Positions 8,255 to 17,566 of a stretch of 51,590 bases of DNA are shown here, one piece after another. Both the position numbers and the translations under genes were made by a program. The notes below the pieces were generated by a model. The model did no database searches, was not told where the DNA came from, and saw only the letters and a list, made by a program, of their open reading frames with translations. This DNA comes from Verrucomicrobiia bacterium (GTDB lineage: Bacteria > Verrucomicrobiota > Verrucomicrobiia > Opitutales > Opitutaceae). The DNA lies in the NCBI GenBank assembly GCA_011525695.1, contig WYBX01000047.1, positions 1-51,590 of the forward strand, read 5' to 3'. Every line of letters begins with the position of its first letter. Position 1 is the stretch's first letter.

Positions 8255-9685
8255 GTGCAGCCCGCCTCTCTCCGCCTCGGCTTGTTCGGCCTTGGGCTCG
8301 ACGCCTACTGGCCCCAGTTCGCCAGGCTCAAAGCGCGCCTCGAGGGCTATCTGGCCCAGGTCGCCCAACGACTCGGCCGGCCCGGCGTCGAACTCGTGAA
8401 CCTTGGACTGATCGACTCCCCGGAAAGCGCGCAAGCTGCCGGCCATGATTTTCGCCGCGCCGACGTTGACCTGATCTTCGTCTACGCCACGACCTACGCC
8501 CTTTCCTCGACCGTGCTGCCGGTCGTGCGCCGCGCGAAGGTCCCGGTGATTGTGCTCAACCTCGCGCCCGCTGCCGCGATCGACTACGCCACCTTCAACC
8601 GGCTCGGCGATCGCACCCGCATGACCGGCGAGTGGCTCGCCCACTGCTCCGCCTGTCCGGTGCCCGAACTCGCCAATGTCCTCAAGCGGGCCGGCATCCC
8701 GTTCCATCAAATCACCGGCATCCTCGTTGATGATCCCGCCTGCTGGCGGGAGATTGACGCCTGGGTCGAAGCCGGCCGGGTCGCGGCTGCCATGGCCGGC
8801 AACCGCCTCGGGCTGATGGGCCATTACTATGGCGGGATGCTCGACATCCACTCGGACGTTACGCTGCAGTGCATCACATTCGGCACCCACATCGAACATG
8901 TCGAGGTGGACGAACTCTCGGCCCGGCGAAGGGACGTGGCCGCACCGGACCTCGCCCGCCGGCTGGCGGAGTTCAACGACGTGTTCGATCTCCAAGCCGG
9001 CTGCGCAAAGGCAGATCTCGAAGACGCCGCCCGCACCTCGGTCGCGCTGGACCGTCTCGTTGCCGATCATCGGCTCGGTTCGCTGGCCTATTATTACCAG
9101 GGCACCGGCCTGCCGGAAAACGAAGCGTCGATCGCCTCGATTATCCCCGGCACTTCGCTGCTCACCGGCCGGGGCGTGCCCGTGGCCGGGGAATACGAGG
9201 TCAAGAACGTGCAGGCCATGAAGATCATGGACCTCTTCGGCGCCGGAGGCTCCTTCACCGAATTCTACGCCATGGACTTCAAGGATGACGTCGTCCTCAT
9301 GGGCCACGACGGGCCCGGCCACATCCGTATTGCCGAGGGCAGGCCAAAGCTGCGGCCCCTGGCCGTGTACCATGGCAAGGTCGGCCGTGGCGTCTCGGTC
9401 GAGATGGCGGTCAAGCACGGCCCGGTCACGCTGCTCTCGGTGGTCGAGTTCGGTGGAGGCAAGCTGGCCCTGTTGTGCGCGGAGGCAGAATCCGTTTCCG
9501 GGCCCATCCTCGAAATTGGCAATACCAACAGCCGCTACCGCTTCCCCTGCGGCGCACGCGAATTCGTCACTCGCTGGAATGCCCACGGGCCGGCTCACCA
9601 TTGCGCAATCGGGGTGGGCCACTTGAGCGACCGGATCGCAAAGCTCGGTTCACTGCTGGGCGTGGAGACTATTCGCGTGTGTTGA
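8255..9685 (+). CDS. L-fucose/L-arabinose isomerase family protein
   Basis: A 476-residue protein resembling the L-fucose/L-arabinose isomerase fold: an N-terminal Rossmann-like domain (LGLFGLGLDAYWPQF; DLIFVYATTYALSSTVLPVV), a central domain (MGHYYGGMLDIHSDVT; PENEASIASIIPG, a typical active-site region) and a C-terminal beta domain (MGHDGPGHIRIAEGRP). Such enzymes interconvert aldoses and ketoses using a divalent metal in the cytoplasm. The start is a GTG. It sits between an AraC regulator and a RhaT-type symporter, so L-rhamnose or a related deoxysugar is the likely substrate, although the protein is not of the classical RhaA type. No kinase or aldolase gene is adjacent. Confidence 0.8.
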   Translation: MQPASLRLGLFGLGLDAYWPQFARLKARLEGYLAQVAQRLGRPGVELVNLGLIDSPESAQAAGHDFRRADVDLIFVYATTYALSSTVLPVVRRAKVPVIVLNLAPAAAIDYATFNRLGDRTRMTGEWLAHCSACPVPELANVLKRAGIPFHQITGILVDDPACWREIDAWVEAGRVAAAMAGNRLGLMGHYYGGMLDIHSDVTLQCITFGTHIEHVEVDELSARRRDVAAPDLARRLAEFNDVFDLQAGCAKADLEDAARTSVALDRLVADHRLGSLAYYYQGTGLPENEASIASIIPGTSLLTGRGVPVAGEYEVKNVQAMKIMDLFGAGGSFTEFYAMDFKDDVVLMGHDGPGHIRIAEGRPKLRPLAVYHGKVGRGVSVEMAVKHGPVTLLSVVEFGGGKLALLCAEAESVSGPILEIGNTNSRYRFPCGAREFVTRWNAHGPAHHCAIGVGHLSDRIAKLGSLLGVETIRVC

Positions 9686-9764
9686 CTCCAGAGCCCAGGC
9701 GGTGCTTCGGACGCGGACCCCTCCGCCGCCACTCTGAAAGCACGCTCAACTGAGCCACTCTCCC

Positions 9765-10832
9765 ATGACCCCCAACCCTTTTGTCGGCGTCGTCTTTCAC
9801 TGGCTGGGCGGCCTCGCCGCAGCCAGCTTCTATCTGCCGTTCCGCCGGGTGCGACGCTGGTCTTGGGAAACGTATTGGCTGGTGGGAGGATTTTTCAGCT
9901 GGATCGTCGCTCCGTGGGCGCTTGGCCTGCTGCTGACTGACGATCTGGTCGGCTCAATCCGGCGCGCGCCGGCGTCAGCGCTGTTCTGGGCCTGGTGTTT
10001 CGGACTCCTGTGGGGGCTCGGCGGGCTCACGTTCGGGCTCACCATGCGTTACCTCGGCATGTCGCTCGGGTACGGGCTCGCGCTGGGCATTTCCGCAGTC
10101 TGCGGCACCCTCATTCCACCCATCTTCCGTGGCACGTTCGGAAGCATCATCGCCAGCACCCCCGGCCGGATCACCCTGTTAGGCCTCGGCATTTGTGTGG
10201 TCGGAATCGTTTTGGCGGCACTGGCCGGGTGGCGAAAGGAGCGCGAACTGCCGGAGGCCGAGAAGAAGGCGTCGATCTCGGAATTCAACTTCCGGAAGGG
10301 AATCCTTGTCGCCCTCTTCTGCGGCGTCATGAGCGCCTGCATGGCGTTCGCCCTCGACGCGGCTGGGCCGATCGCCGAAACCTCGCGGCAGGCGGGCACC
10401 CCCGCTTTGTGGACCGGGCTCCCCAAGCTGGTCGTCATCCTCCTCGGTGGATTCACCAGCAATGCGATCTGGTGCGTGATCCTCAACTGCCGGCGCCAGT
10501 CCGGGGGCGAATACCTCGCCACCCATACCTCCCGGGGTGAACGCGTGCCGCTCCTGGGCAATGTGCTGTTCTGCGCTCTCGCCGGCGTGACATGGTACTT
10601 CCAATTCTTCTTCTATACGATGGGTGAAACGCAGATGGGCCGGTTCGGCTTCACTTCCTGGACCCTCCACATGGCGAGCATCATTCTATTCAGCACCCTG
10701 TGGGGCTTTATCCTGCGCGAATGGCGGGGCACAAGCCGCCGCACGCATCTGTTGATTGCAGCGGGCATCGTCGGGCTCATTCTCTCGACCTTGGTCATTG
10801 GCTATGGAAATTACATCGCTGCCCGGAGTTGA
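9765..10832 (+). CDS. rhaT: L-rhamnose/proton symporter (RhaT family)
   Basis: A 355-residue inner-membrane protein with ten predicted transmembrane helices and a clear RhaT pattern: MTPNPFVGVVFHWLGGLAAA at the start, YWLVGGFFSWIVAPW, LWGLGGLTFGLTMRYLGMSLG, and FTSWTLHMASIILFSTLWG near the end. RhaT imports L-rhamnose (and L-lyxose or mannose) with a proton. It begins 79 bases after the isomerase stop in the same direction and is probably in the same transcript. Length is close to E. coli RhaT (344 residues). Confidence 0.9.
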   Translation: MTPNPFVGVVFHWLGGLAAASFYLPFRRVRRWSWETYWLVGGFFSWIVAPWALGLLLTDDLVGSIRRAPASALFWAWCFGLLWGLGGLTFGLTMRYLGMSLGYGLALGISAVCGTLIPPIFRGTFGSIIASTPGRITLLGLGICVVGIVLAALAGWRKERELPEAEKKASISEFNFRKGILVALFCGVMSACMAFALDAAGPIAETSRQAGTPALWTGLPKLVVILLGGFTSNAIWCVILNCRRQSGGEYLATHTSRGERVPLLGNVLFCALAGVTWYFQFFFYTMGETQMGRFGFTSWTLHMASIILFSTLWGFILREWRGTSRRTHLLIAAGIVGLILSTLVIGYGNYIAARS

Positions 10833-11148
10833 ACTGCCGGAAATTCAGAGCCTAAGCCGGCATTTCTGATGCATCCAGGTCACCGCACATGCCGAACGCA
10901 TGGCGAAAGCTTTCTCATTTCCGAGAAACGCAGCTTGACTGCGTCGCATCCATCCGCTTCTCAGAGGGCAGGTCCGCGACGACGGGGCTGCCGCGACGCC
11001 GTTCCGCCTGACTCCGCTTTTGAACCCTCACGAAGATGCTCATGAACCAACGGGGACCTCGTGACTTTCACCGCGGGCAGCCCCCACTGCATGGCAGGCG
11101 TTTAACCCGAGGTTTCATCGACACTAATCAACTGACTTACCCTCTTTT
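10833..11148. other. Intergenic region without a recognised gene
   Basis: This 316-base gap separates the RhaT gene from the Gfo/Idh/MocA gene. It contains a GAAAGCTTTC palindrome (10905-10914) inside GGCGAAAGCTTTCTCA, which resembles the AAGAAA/TTTCTT palindromes near the LacI regulator, but the match is loose. No coding frame, RNA gene or clear promoter could be supported. Confidence 0.4.
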
Positions 11149-12528
11149 ATGAATGTGAAAGACCTGCCTAACCGAGCCTCCGATCCGGCCTCATTTCACA
11201 TTTCGCGACGCTCATTTCTCACCCGGTGCACCGCGGCTGCGGCACTGGCAGGCGTGCCGGCATGGTTTATCGAACAGGAACTGGCCGCTGCCGAGTCCTT
11301 CCGCCGGCCCCTGTCTCCCAACGATCGACCCGGCATCGCGCTTGTCGGCTGTGGCGGCATGGGCAAGCGCGACGCTGGCGCTGCCGCCAGTTGGGGCGAT
11401 GTCGTCGCCGTCTGCGATGTTGACGCGGCGCGCGCAGCCGAGGCGGCTGAGGTGCTGGCCGTTGACGGCAGGAAGCCCGCCATTTTCAGTGACTTCCGCC
11501 GGGTCATGGAGCTTCCGGAAGTCCACGTCATCGTCAATGCGACGCCCGACCACTGGCACACGCTGGTCAATATCGCCGCGGCCAGGGCACGGAAGGATGT
11601 CTATGCGGAGAAGCCGCTGACGCTGACCATCGACGAGGGCCGGCATGTCGTGCAGGCGGTGCGGAAGCATGATGTGATTCTGCAAACTGGGACCCAGCAG
11701 CGGAGCACGCCGCGGTTCCGGGTGGCTTGCGAACTGGTGCGCAATGGCCGGATTGGAAAGCTGAAGCAGGCCCGCGTCTGGGTGCCGGCCGGGTTGCGCG
11801 ATGGCCCCTTTGGCCCGAGCCCGGTGCCCGACGGTCTCAATTGGGACTTCTGGCTGGGGCAAGCGCCGAAGGTCGATTACTTGAAGCAGCGGTGCCATAC
11901 GAGCTTTCGCTTCTGGTACGACTATTCGGGCGGGACGATGACGGACTGGGGCGCCCATCATAACGACATTGCCTATTGGGCCATCGGCCTCATCGCACCA
12001 AACGAGATCGAGTCGAAGGCGCTGACCGAGCCGATTCCCGGGGGGTATACCGCCCACAGCGATTATCGCGTTTCCTATATATATCCGAACGCGGTGCGGC
12101 TCGAACTCAGCACCACCCGCGACGACAACCCGAGCGGCGGGATTGTGAATCCTGCCGGCCAGCGCAATGGCATCCGGTTCGAAGGCACCACGGGGTGGAT
12201 TTGGGTGAACCGCAACGAGATCAAGGCGAGTGATCCCGACCTGCTGAAGGCGCCGCTGCCGGAAGGAGCGATCAAACTAAATAACAGCGTCAACCACATG
12301 GGAAACTTCTTCGATTGCGTGCAATCCCGGGCCCAGCCGATCTGCGATGTCGAGGTCGGCCACTGCTCGGCCACCATGTGCCATCTGGGCGCGATTGCCC
12401 TGCGCACGGGACGCAAGCTGCGGTGGGACGCGATCGCGGAAAAGTTCGTGGGGCGCCATGCACGGGTCGCCAATGCCCATCTCGCCCGTGAGATGCGGAA
12501 GCCGTACACCTACGACTTCGTGGGTTAA
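11149..12528 (+). CDS. Tat-exported Gfo/Idh/MocA family oxidoreductase
   Basis: A 459-residue oxidoreductase with a Tat signal peptide (SRRSFLTRCTAAAALAGVPA, near residues 22-41), so it is folded with its nicotinamide cofactor and exported to the periplasm. The Rossmann motif GCGGMG (near residue 65) and the catalytic EKPL lysine (near residue 152) are present, along with DWGAHHNDIAYWAIG in the C-terminal domain. Family members oxidise, reduce or hydrolyse sugar rings; some exported ones are glycosidases using NAD. It starts a plus-strand run of glycan genes. No Shine-Dalgarno is evident before the ATG. Confidence 0.88.
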   Translation: MNVKDLPNRASDPASFHISRRSFLTRCTAAAALAGVPAWFIEQELAAAESFRRPLSPNDRPGIALVGCGGMGKRDAGAAASWGDVVAVCDVDAARAAEAAEVLAVDGRKPAIFSDFRRVMELPEVHVIVNATPDHWHTLVNIAAARARKDVYAEKPLTLTIDEGRHVVQAVRKHDVILQTGTQQRSTPRFRVACELVRNGRIGKLKQARVWVPAGLRDGPFGPSPVPDGLNWDFWLGQAPKVDYLKQRCHTSFRFWYDYSGGTMTDWGAHHNDIAYWAIGLIAPNEIESKALTEPIPGGYTAHSDYRVSYIYPNAVRLELSTTRDDNPSGGIVNPAGQRNGIRFEGTTGWIWVNRNEIKASDPDLLKAPLPEGAIKLNNSVNHMGNFFDCVQSRAQPICDVEVGHCSATMCHLGAIALRTGRKLRWDAIAEKFVGRHARVANAHLAREMRKPYTYDFVG

Positions 12529-12602
12529 ACCCTGTATTGCCGTCATCAGGTGGCACCGCCGGTGCACCGCCCCAGGGGCAATCGTCGCGCCAGGCAATTC
12601 TT

Positions 12603-12749
12603 ATGAACACCCTCCGTCGCCTCCTTGCGCTTCCGTTGCTTGCCACCACATTCGCCGAGTGGGATTACGTCCGCGGCGTTCCGGTGCGCTGCCAGCGTGG
12701 CGGCCAGGTATACGTCCCCCAGGGCGATCGCTGGATCGTCCAGAAATGA
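12603..12749 (+). CDS. Small hydrophobic N-terminus protein, unrecognised
   Basis: A 48-residue frame with a signal-peptide-like start (MNTLRRLLALPLLATTFA) and a short polar tail ending GDRWIVQK. It lies between the Gfo/Idh/MocA and GH20-like genes, and its stop overlaps an in-frame ATG of the next gene (12746) as ATGA. That spacing and the plausible leader favour a real secreted small protein. It has no cysteine lipobox and no recognised domain, and could be a chance frame. Confidence 0.35.
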   Translation: MNTLRRLLALPLLATTFAEWDYVRGVPVRCQRGGQVYVPQGDRWIVQK

Positions 12750-12781
12750 ATATGCCAAACGCAAGCAATGGAGAATCCAAC

Positions 12782-15193
12782 ATGACACCCCTCAAACGCA
12801 TCCTGATGGCTGCCCTGGCCGGGCTTGGCCTGGCGGCATTTTCGCCCGCCGCGGAAGCCCCGCCGGTCTTCCCTCTCCCGCGTGAAATCCAATTGACCGA
12901 CGTGCCATTCAAGCTGGACAAAAATGTGGCGATCCTCGTGCCGGCGATGCCCTCAAGAGCCGATCTCGAGCTCGCCCGGTTCCTGACGGCGCACCTGGCC
13001 GACCGGCATGGCCTCGCGATTGACACGCATTACGCCAACGAAATCCCAGCCGGCAAGCGGGTGATCGTGATGGGATCCGCCCGGAATCCGCTGGTGCGCA
13101 AACTGGCCGCTGCCCGCGATTGGAATGTCACCGCGAGCGATCCCGGGCCGGAGGGATACCGGCTCGAGATCGATCGCGATCGGGTCGTCGTGGCGGGGAG
13201 CGATGATGCCGGCGCCTTCTGGGGCCTGCAATCGCTGCGCCAACTCTGCGTCGAAGGCGATGACGGCCCCGTGATTCGCGGCGTCCGGATCAAAGACTGG
13301 CCGCTGCTGCCGTTTCGCGCCATCCGCCTGTATCTCCCCGGGCATGACAACATCGCCTTTTTCAAGCGATTCCTGCGCGACTTCATGGCGCTCTACAAAT
13401 TCAATCATGTTGTCCTCGAAATGAACGCCGGCATGCGCTTCGACCGGCACCCCGAACTGAACGCCGGCTGGCGCGAATTTGGCAAGGACCTGATTTACAG
13501 CCGCCGCGAGCGGCCGCTCGGACCCAACAACTACTTCACCGACTCGTCCCACCATGACACCGCCGACGGGGGCGTGCTCGAGAAGTCCGACGTGGCCGAC
13601 CTCGTCGCCTATGCACGTGAGCACCACATCGAGGTGGTGCCGGAAATTCCCACGCTTACCCACAGCTACTACCTGCTCACGCGCCATCGCGAACTCGCCG
13701 AGATCCAGGACGCCGAATGGCCCGACACCTACTGTCCCGCAGACCCGCGGTCCTACGATCTGGTCTTCGGCGTGATCGACGAATTCATCGAGGTGATGAA
13801 GCCACGGATGATCAACATCGGACACGACGAATGGCGCATGCCCACGGGTCTTTGTGAACGGTGCAAGGATATCGACGTGCGCGATCTGCTCGTGAAGGAC
13901 ATCACCAAGATTCACGGACACCTCGCCAGCCAGGGTGTGAGAACGGCGCTTTGGGGCGACCATTTCCTCGAGAATCTCCGCGGCAAACATCTAAAGCGGC
14001 AGAAGAGCCGGACGGGGTACGAATACGACATGCCCGGGGCATTGACGCCGGAGCAGGTGCGGGAACGGATTCCGAAGGACATCGTCGTTCTCAACTGGTT
14101 CTGGAATGGGACGGAAGTGCCGAAATCGGATGACGATGCCCCGCCGTCCGGACAGCACAACGATGAGCGGCTCTCCCAGTGGGGCTTCCAACAGGTGTGG
14201 GGAAACCTGAATCCCGAGCTCTCGTGGCAGAATTACGCAAACCGCAGCCGGCTCGCCGGGGTGCTCGGGGGCGCGAGCAGTTCATGGGCGGCAACGACCG
14301 AGTTCAACTTCGGAAAAGATCTCCTGTGGCGCTTCCTCGGCACGCAAAACATGCTGTGGTCGGATCGGTGGCCGGATCGGGCGGAGCTCTCATTGATGGT
14401 TCAGGCGATGATGCCGGTAGTCCGCCGGAGCCTCAGCGGTATCTTGCCGCCGAGCGACGAGGGCGATCCGGTCGTGCCGGTCGAGTTCGGCGCGCAACAG
14501 ACGGCCACGGTGTCGCCGGAGCTGGCGGGGTTGGTCCCTGCCATGTTGCGGACCGGTCCTGTCCAGACCGGCCGGGCGACCCTGCAACTCAGGGATCCCC
14601 GGTCGAACGGCGGCCGATTCGCCGTCGCCGTCAGCAATCGCGGGTCCGAGCCCCCACCGTATCCACTTTCATCGGATGCGATTCCGATCGGGGACGACGT
14701 GAGCAGCCTCATTTTCCTGCACGCGCTGGCGAAGCCCGCCGGCAGCCAGCTCGCCTACCGGTTGATCCATAACTTTCCCGATGCCGCCGACCTCCTCGGC
14801 TGGTATGAGGTCACCTACGACGACGGCCTGGTGGTGAACGTGCCCATCCGCTACGGCGTCAACATCCTCGAGTGGGATTGGGCCCGGCGGATTGGCGAAG
14901 GCGAGCGGTATTGCTACGGGGCGGACGCGATCGACGTCAGCGCCAATCCCGAGGATCGCGTCACCTTCTACGCCTATGAGTGGACCAATCCCCGGTTCGG
15001 CAAGGTGATCAAGGAAGTCCGGCTCAAGGGCTCGCTGGAATTCAGGAACAGCAAGCCGTTCCCGGCCCCACCGTGGGAGGCCGAGCCGATTGGCACCAAC
15101 ACGATCCTGCTCCGGAGCATCAGCGCGGTGCAGAAGCGGGACGTTCCGGGGCCGGTTCGGGCGACCAATTTCCGGGACCGGAAGGCCTGGTAA
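12782..15193 (+). CDS. Exported GH20-like beta-N-acetylhexosaminidase fold protein
   Basis: An 803-residue exported protein. The ATG at 12782 follows GGAG and gives a clean signal peptide (MTPLKRILMAALAGLGLAAF); an in-frame ATG at 12746 is possible. The first part is a GH20b-type non-catalytic domain (PLPREIQLTDVPFKLDKN; VVVAGSDDAGAFWGLQSLRQL), then a TIM-barrel with FRAIRLYLPGH, EIPTLTHSYYLLT, and INIGHDEWR near residue 345, where the Asp-Glu pair matches the GH20 catalytic dyad. The last 200 residues look like a beta-sandwich. Likely acts on a hexosaminide or related glycan in the periplasm; exact linkage unknown. Same-strand neighbours are a six-hairpin glycosidase and a sulfatase. Confidence 0.75.
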   Translation: MTPLKRILMAALAGLGLAAFSPAAEAPPVFPLPREIQLTDVPFKLDKNVAILVPAMPSRADLELARFLTAHLADRHGLAIDTHYANEIPAGKRVIVMGSARNPLVRKLAAARDWNVTASDPGPEGYRLEIDRDRVVVAGSDDAGAFWGLQSLRQLCVEGDDGPVIRGVRIKDWPLLPFRAIRLYLPGHDNIAFFKRFLRDFMALYKFNHVVLEMNAGMRFDRHPELNAGWREFGKDLIYSRRERPLGPNNYFTDSSHHDTADGGVLEKSDVADLVAYAREHHIEVVPEIPTLTHSYYLLTRHRELAEIQDAEWPDTYCPADPRSYDLVFGVIDEFIEVMKPRMINIGHDEWRMPTGLCERCKDIDVRDLLVKDITKIHGHLASQGVRTALWGDHFLENLRGKHLKRQKSRTGYEYDMPGALTPEQVRERIPKDIVVLNWFWNGTEVPKSDDDAPPSGQHNDERLSQWGFQQVWGNLNPELSWQNYANRSRLAGVLGGASSSWAATTEFNFGKDLLWRFLGTQNMLWSDRWPDRAELSLMVQAMMPVVRRSLSGILPPSDEGDPVVPVEFGAQQTATVSPELAGLVPAMLRTGPVQTGRATLQLRDPRSNGGRFAVAVSNRGSEPPPYPLSSDAIPIGDDVSSLIFLHALAKPAGSQLAYRLIHNFPDAADLLGWYEVTYDDGLVVNVPIRYGVNILEWDWARRIGEGERYCYGADAIDVSANPEDRVTFYAYEWTNPRFGKVIKEVRLKGSLEFRNSKPFPAPPWEAEPIGTNTILLRSISAVQKRDVPGPVRATNFRDRKAW

Positions 15194-15237
15194 TCGTCAC
15201 CACCGGGGCGCGGCGCCCCGATAGCACGCACCGATTC

Positions 15238-17481
15238 ATGCCGGCCAACTCGCCAGATTCCGAATCCCGTCCGGCGCTGGGGCGGCGCCAGTTCGTGAAG
15301 ACCCTGTCCGCGGCCGCATTGGGCGCCGCCGCGTGCCCCGTCGGGAATGGACTGGCGGCGGCGGGGGCTGCCGGTTCCCGGGCAACTGGAGGCATGACCG
15401 CTGGTCCCGCGATCGATCGCCAGGCGGTGGTATCCCGCCACAACATCACTGTCGACCGGGTGGATCCGCGCAATCCCCTCCAGGTGGGCAACGGCGAATT
15501 TGCGTTCGCCTGCGACGTGACCGGGCTGCAAACGCTCGACGATCAGCTCGGCACCTATTCCCAGTGGGGCTGGCATACCTTCGACAACCCGCACCAGCTT
15601 CGCTACGAGGACGCGCTCGAGGAATACGATTCGCATGGCCACAAGGCCAAATATGCGAGCAAGGCGGAGGCGCTGGGACCCGCCGGCGCGTCGGGATTGA
15701 ATCGCACCCAGGCCGGAGCGCCGCCCACCGCGGGGGACTGGTATCGCCGGAGTCCGCACCGGCTGCACCTCGGTCGCATCGGCTTCGAGCTGCGGGATGC
15801 AGCCGGACGCCCGGCACCCCTGCTTCCGGAGAACCCGCGGCAAACGCTCGACCTCTGGAGCGGGATCATCCGGAGCAACTTCCAGGTCGAGGGTCAGCCG
15901 GTGGAGGTGACGACCTGCGTTCATCCGCACCTCGATGCGGTGGCCGTGCGCGTCCGCTCCCCCCTGCTCGGGATGAGGCGGCTCGTGGTGTCATGGCGCT
16001 TTCCTTACAGCCGGTTTGCGGACGCGCTGCCCTCCTGGGATCCCGCGGATCAAGGCAAACACACCACGCAACTCGGGCGCACCGGTGCCGGCCGGGCCGA
16101 TCTGGAGCGGCGACTGGGGGCGGATCAGTATGCCGTGGCCGTCGCGTGGTCGGGTGCGGCCACGTTCACAGCTTCGGGCACCCACCGCTTCGTCCTCGCG
16201 CCGGCGGCTTCCGCCACCGGGCTGGATTTCGTCAGCGCCTTCGCGCCCTCGCCCTGCCCCGAGCTGCCGGACTTCGCCGCGACCGCCATGGTGGCCGAGC
16301 GCCACTGGGCCGATTTTTGGCAATCCGGTGCCGCGATCGATCTTTCCGACAGCCGCGATCCCCGCTGGCGCGAGCTCGAGCGCCGCGTGGTGCTCGCCCA
16401 ATATCTCACCGCCATCCAGACCTGCGGCTCGGCCCCGCCGCAGGAGAGCGGCCTCTTCGCCAACAGCTGGTACGGCAAATTTCACCTCGAGATGATTGCC
16501 TGGCACGGCACCCATTATCTGCTCTGGGGCCGCGGACATCTCCTCGACGGCTGGCGGAAGTGGTTGCGGGAGATCGGACTGCCCGCGGCCCGCCGCCATG
16601 CCCGGGACCAGGGATACGAGGGCGCGCGCTGGATGAAGATGATCGACCGCTATGCCTCCTGGGATTCGCCCTCCTTCATCGCGCCGTTTCGGCTGACCCA
16701 GAACGGACACGTCATCTACCTGGCGGAACTGCAGTACCGTCTCGCGCCCGGCCCCTCCGTGCTGATCGCGAACCGCGAACTCGTGTTCGAAACCGCGGAC
16801 TTCATGGCGGACTTTGTCGCGTGGGATGACGCATCCCGCCGGTACATTCTCGGACCTCCGCTGCTCTCCGGTTCGGAGGCGACGCTGCCGGCGGCAAAGG
16901 CCTTCAACCCGACGGTGGAACTCTCCTACTGGTTCTACGGCCTGCGGACGGCGCAGCTCTGGCGTGAACGGCTGGGGCTGCCTCGTGTCGCGAAATGGGA
17001 TCGCGTGCTCGCCGGCCTCTCCAAACCCGCCATCGAGGACGGCCGCTATCTGGACGCGGAATCCCATCCTGGCTTCTGGTCGGGTCGGGCCGCCTGGCTC
17101 GAGGCGTACGGCTGCATGCCGGGGGTGGAAATCGATCCGGCGATTATCCGCCGCAATTACGAACACGATGCCGCGGATTTCGACCGCCGGCCGGAATCAT
17201 GGGGCTGCGACTTCACCATGCTCGCCATGACGGCCGCCCGATTGGGCCGGCCGGAGGAGGCGGTTGACTGGCTCCTGCATCCGCATCCCACCAACGAGTG
17301 GACGTTGAACGGCTTCAATCACGGGGGCAGCACGCCGTACCTCCCGGCCCACGGCGGGCTGCTTTGGGCGGTCGCGATGATGGCGGGAGGCTGGGACGGA
17401 AGCCCGCGCCGGCACGCTCCCGGTTTTCCCGCAGACGGCGCTTGGAAGGTGCGGTGGGAGGGACTGCATCGTGCACCCTGA
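15238..17481 (+). CDS. Tat-exported six-hairpin glycosidase-like protein
   Basis: A 747-residue protein whose ATG at 15238 gives a Tat signal peptide (GRRQFVKTLSAAALGAAACP). The N-terminal beta-sandwich (residues about 60-380: DPRNPLQVGNGEFAFACDVTG, QWGWHTF) and C-terminal alpha/alpha barrel (FHLEMIAWHGTHYLLWGR, WSGRAAWLEAYGC) resemble GH65/GH95-type six-hairpin enzymes. It is presumed to cleave or phosphorolyse a glycosidic bond in the periplasm, but the catalytic acid cannot be named with confidence. Its start follows the GH20-like stop by 44 bases, consistent with an operon. Confidence 0.7.
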   Translation: MPANSPDSESRPALGRRQFVKTLSAAALGAAACPVGNGLAAAGAAGSRATGGMTAGPAIDRQAVVSRHNITVDRVDPRNPLQVGNGEFAFACDVTGLQTLDDQLGTYSQWGWHTFDNPHQLRYEDALEEYDSHGHKAKYASKAEALGPAGASGLNRTQAGAPPTAGDWYRRSPHRLHLGRIGFELRDAAGRPAPLLPENPRQTLDLWSGIIRSNFQVEGQPVEVTTCVHPHLDAVAVRVRSPLLGMRRLVVSWRFPYSRFADALPSWDPADQGKHTTQLGRTGAGRADLERRLGADQYAVAVAWSGAATFTASGTHRFVLAPAASATGLDFVSAFAPSPCPELPDFAATAMVAERHWADFWQSGAAIDLSDSRDPRWRELERRVVLAQYLTAIQTCGSAPPQESGLFANSWYGKFHLEMIAWHGTHYLLWGRGHLLDGWRKWLREIGLPAARRHARDQGYEGARWMKMIDRYASWDSPSFIAPFRLTQNGHVIYLAELQYRLAPGPSVLIANRELVFETADFMADFVAWDDASRRYILGPPLLSGSEATLPAAKAFNPTVELSYWFYGLRTAQLWRERLGLPRVAKWDRVLAGLSKPAIEDGRYLDAESHPGFWSGRAAWLEAYGCMPGVEIDPAIIRRNYEHDAADFDRRPESWGCDFTMLAMTAARLGRPEEAVDWLLHPHPTNEWTLNGFNHGGSTPYLPAHGGLLWAVAMMAGGWDGSPRRHAPGFPADGAWKVRWEGLHRAP

Positions 17482-17566
17482 TTCAGCCAGCTGCCCAACG
17501 GTGTCGGAACCCGCCGATCACCATCCGGCGGAACCGGACCCAGAAACCTTCGAACCAATTCAAGCC

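Noticed and set aside
8081..9622. 513-codon minus-strand frame opposite the isomerase
   Set aside because: The isomerase reading has clear family motifs; the other strand shows none.
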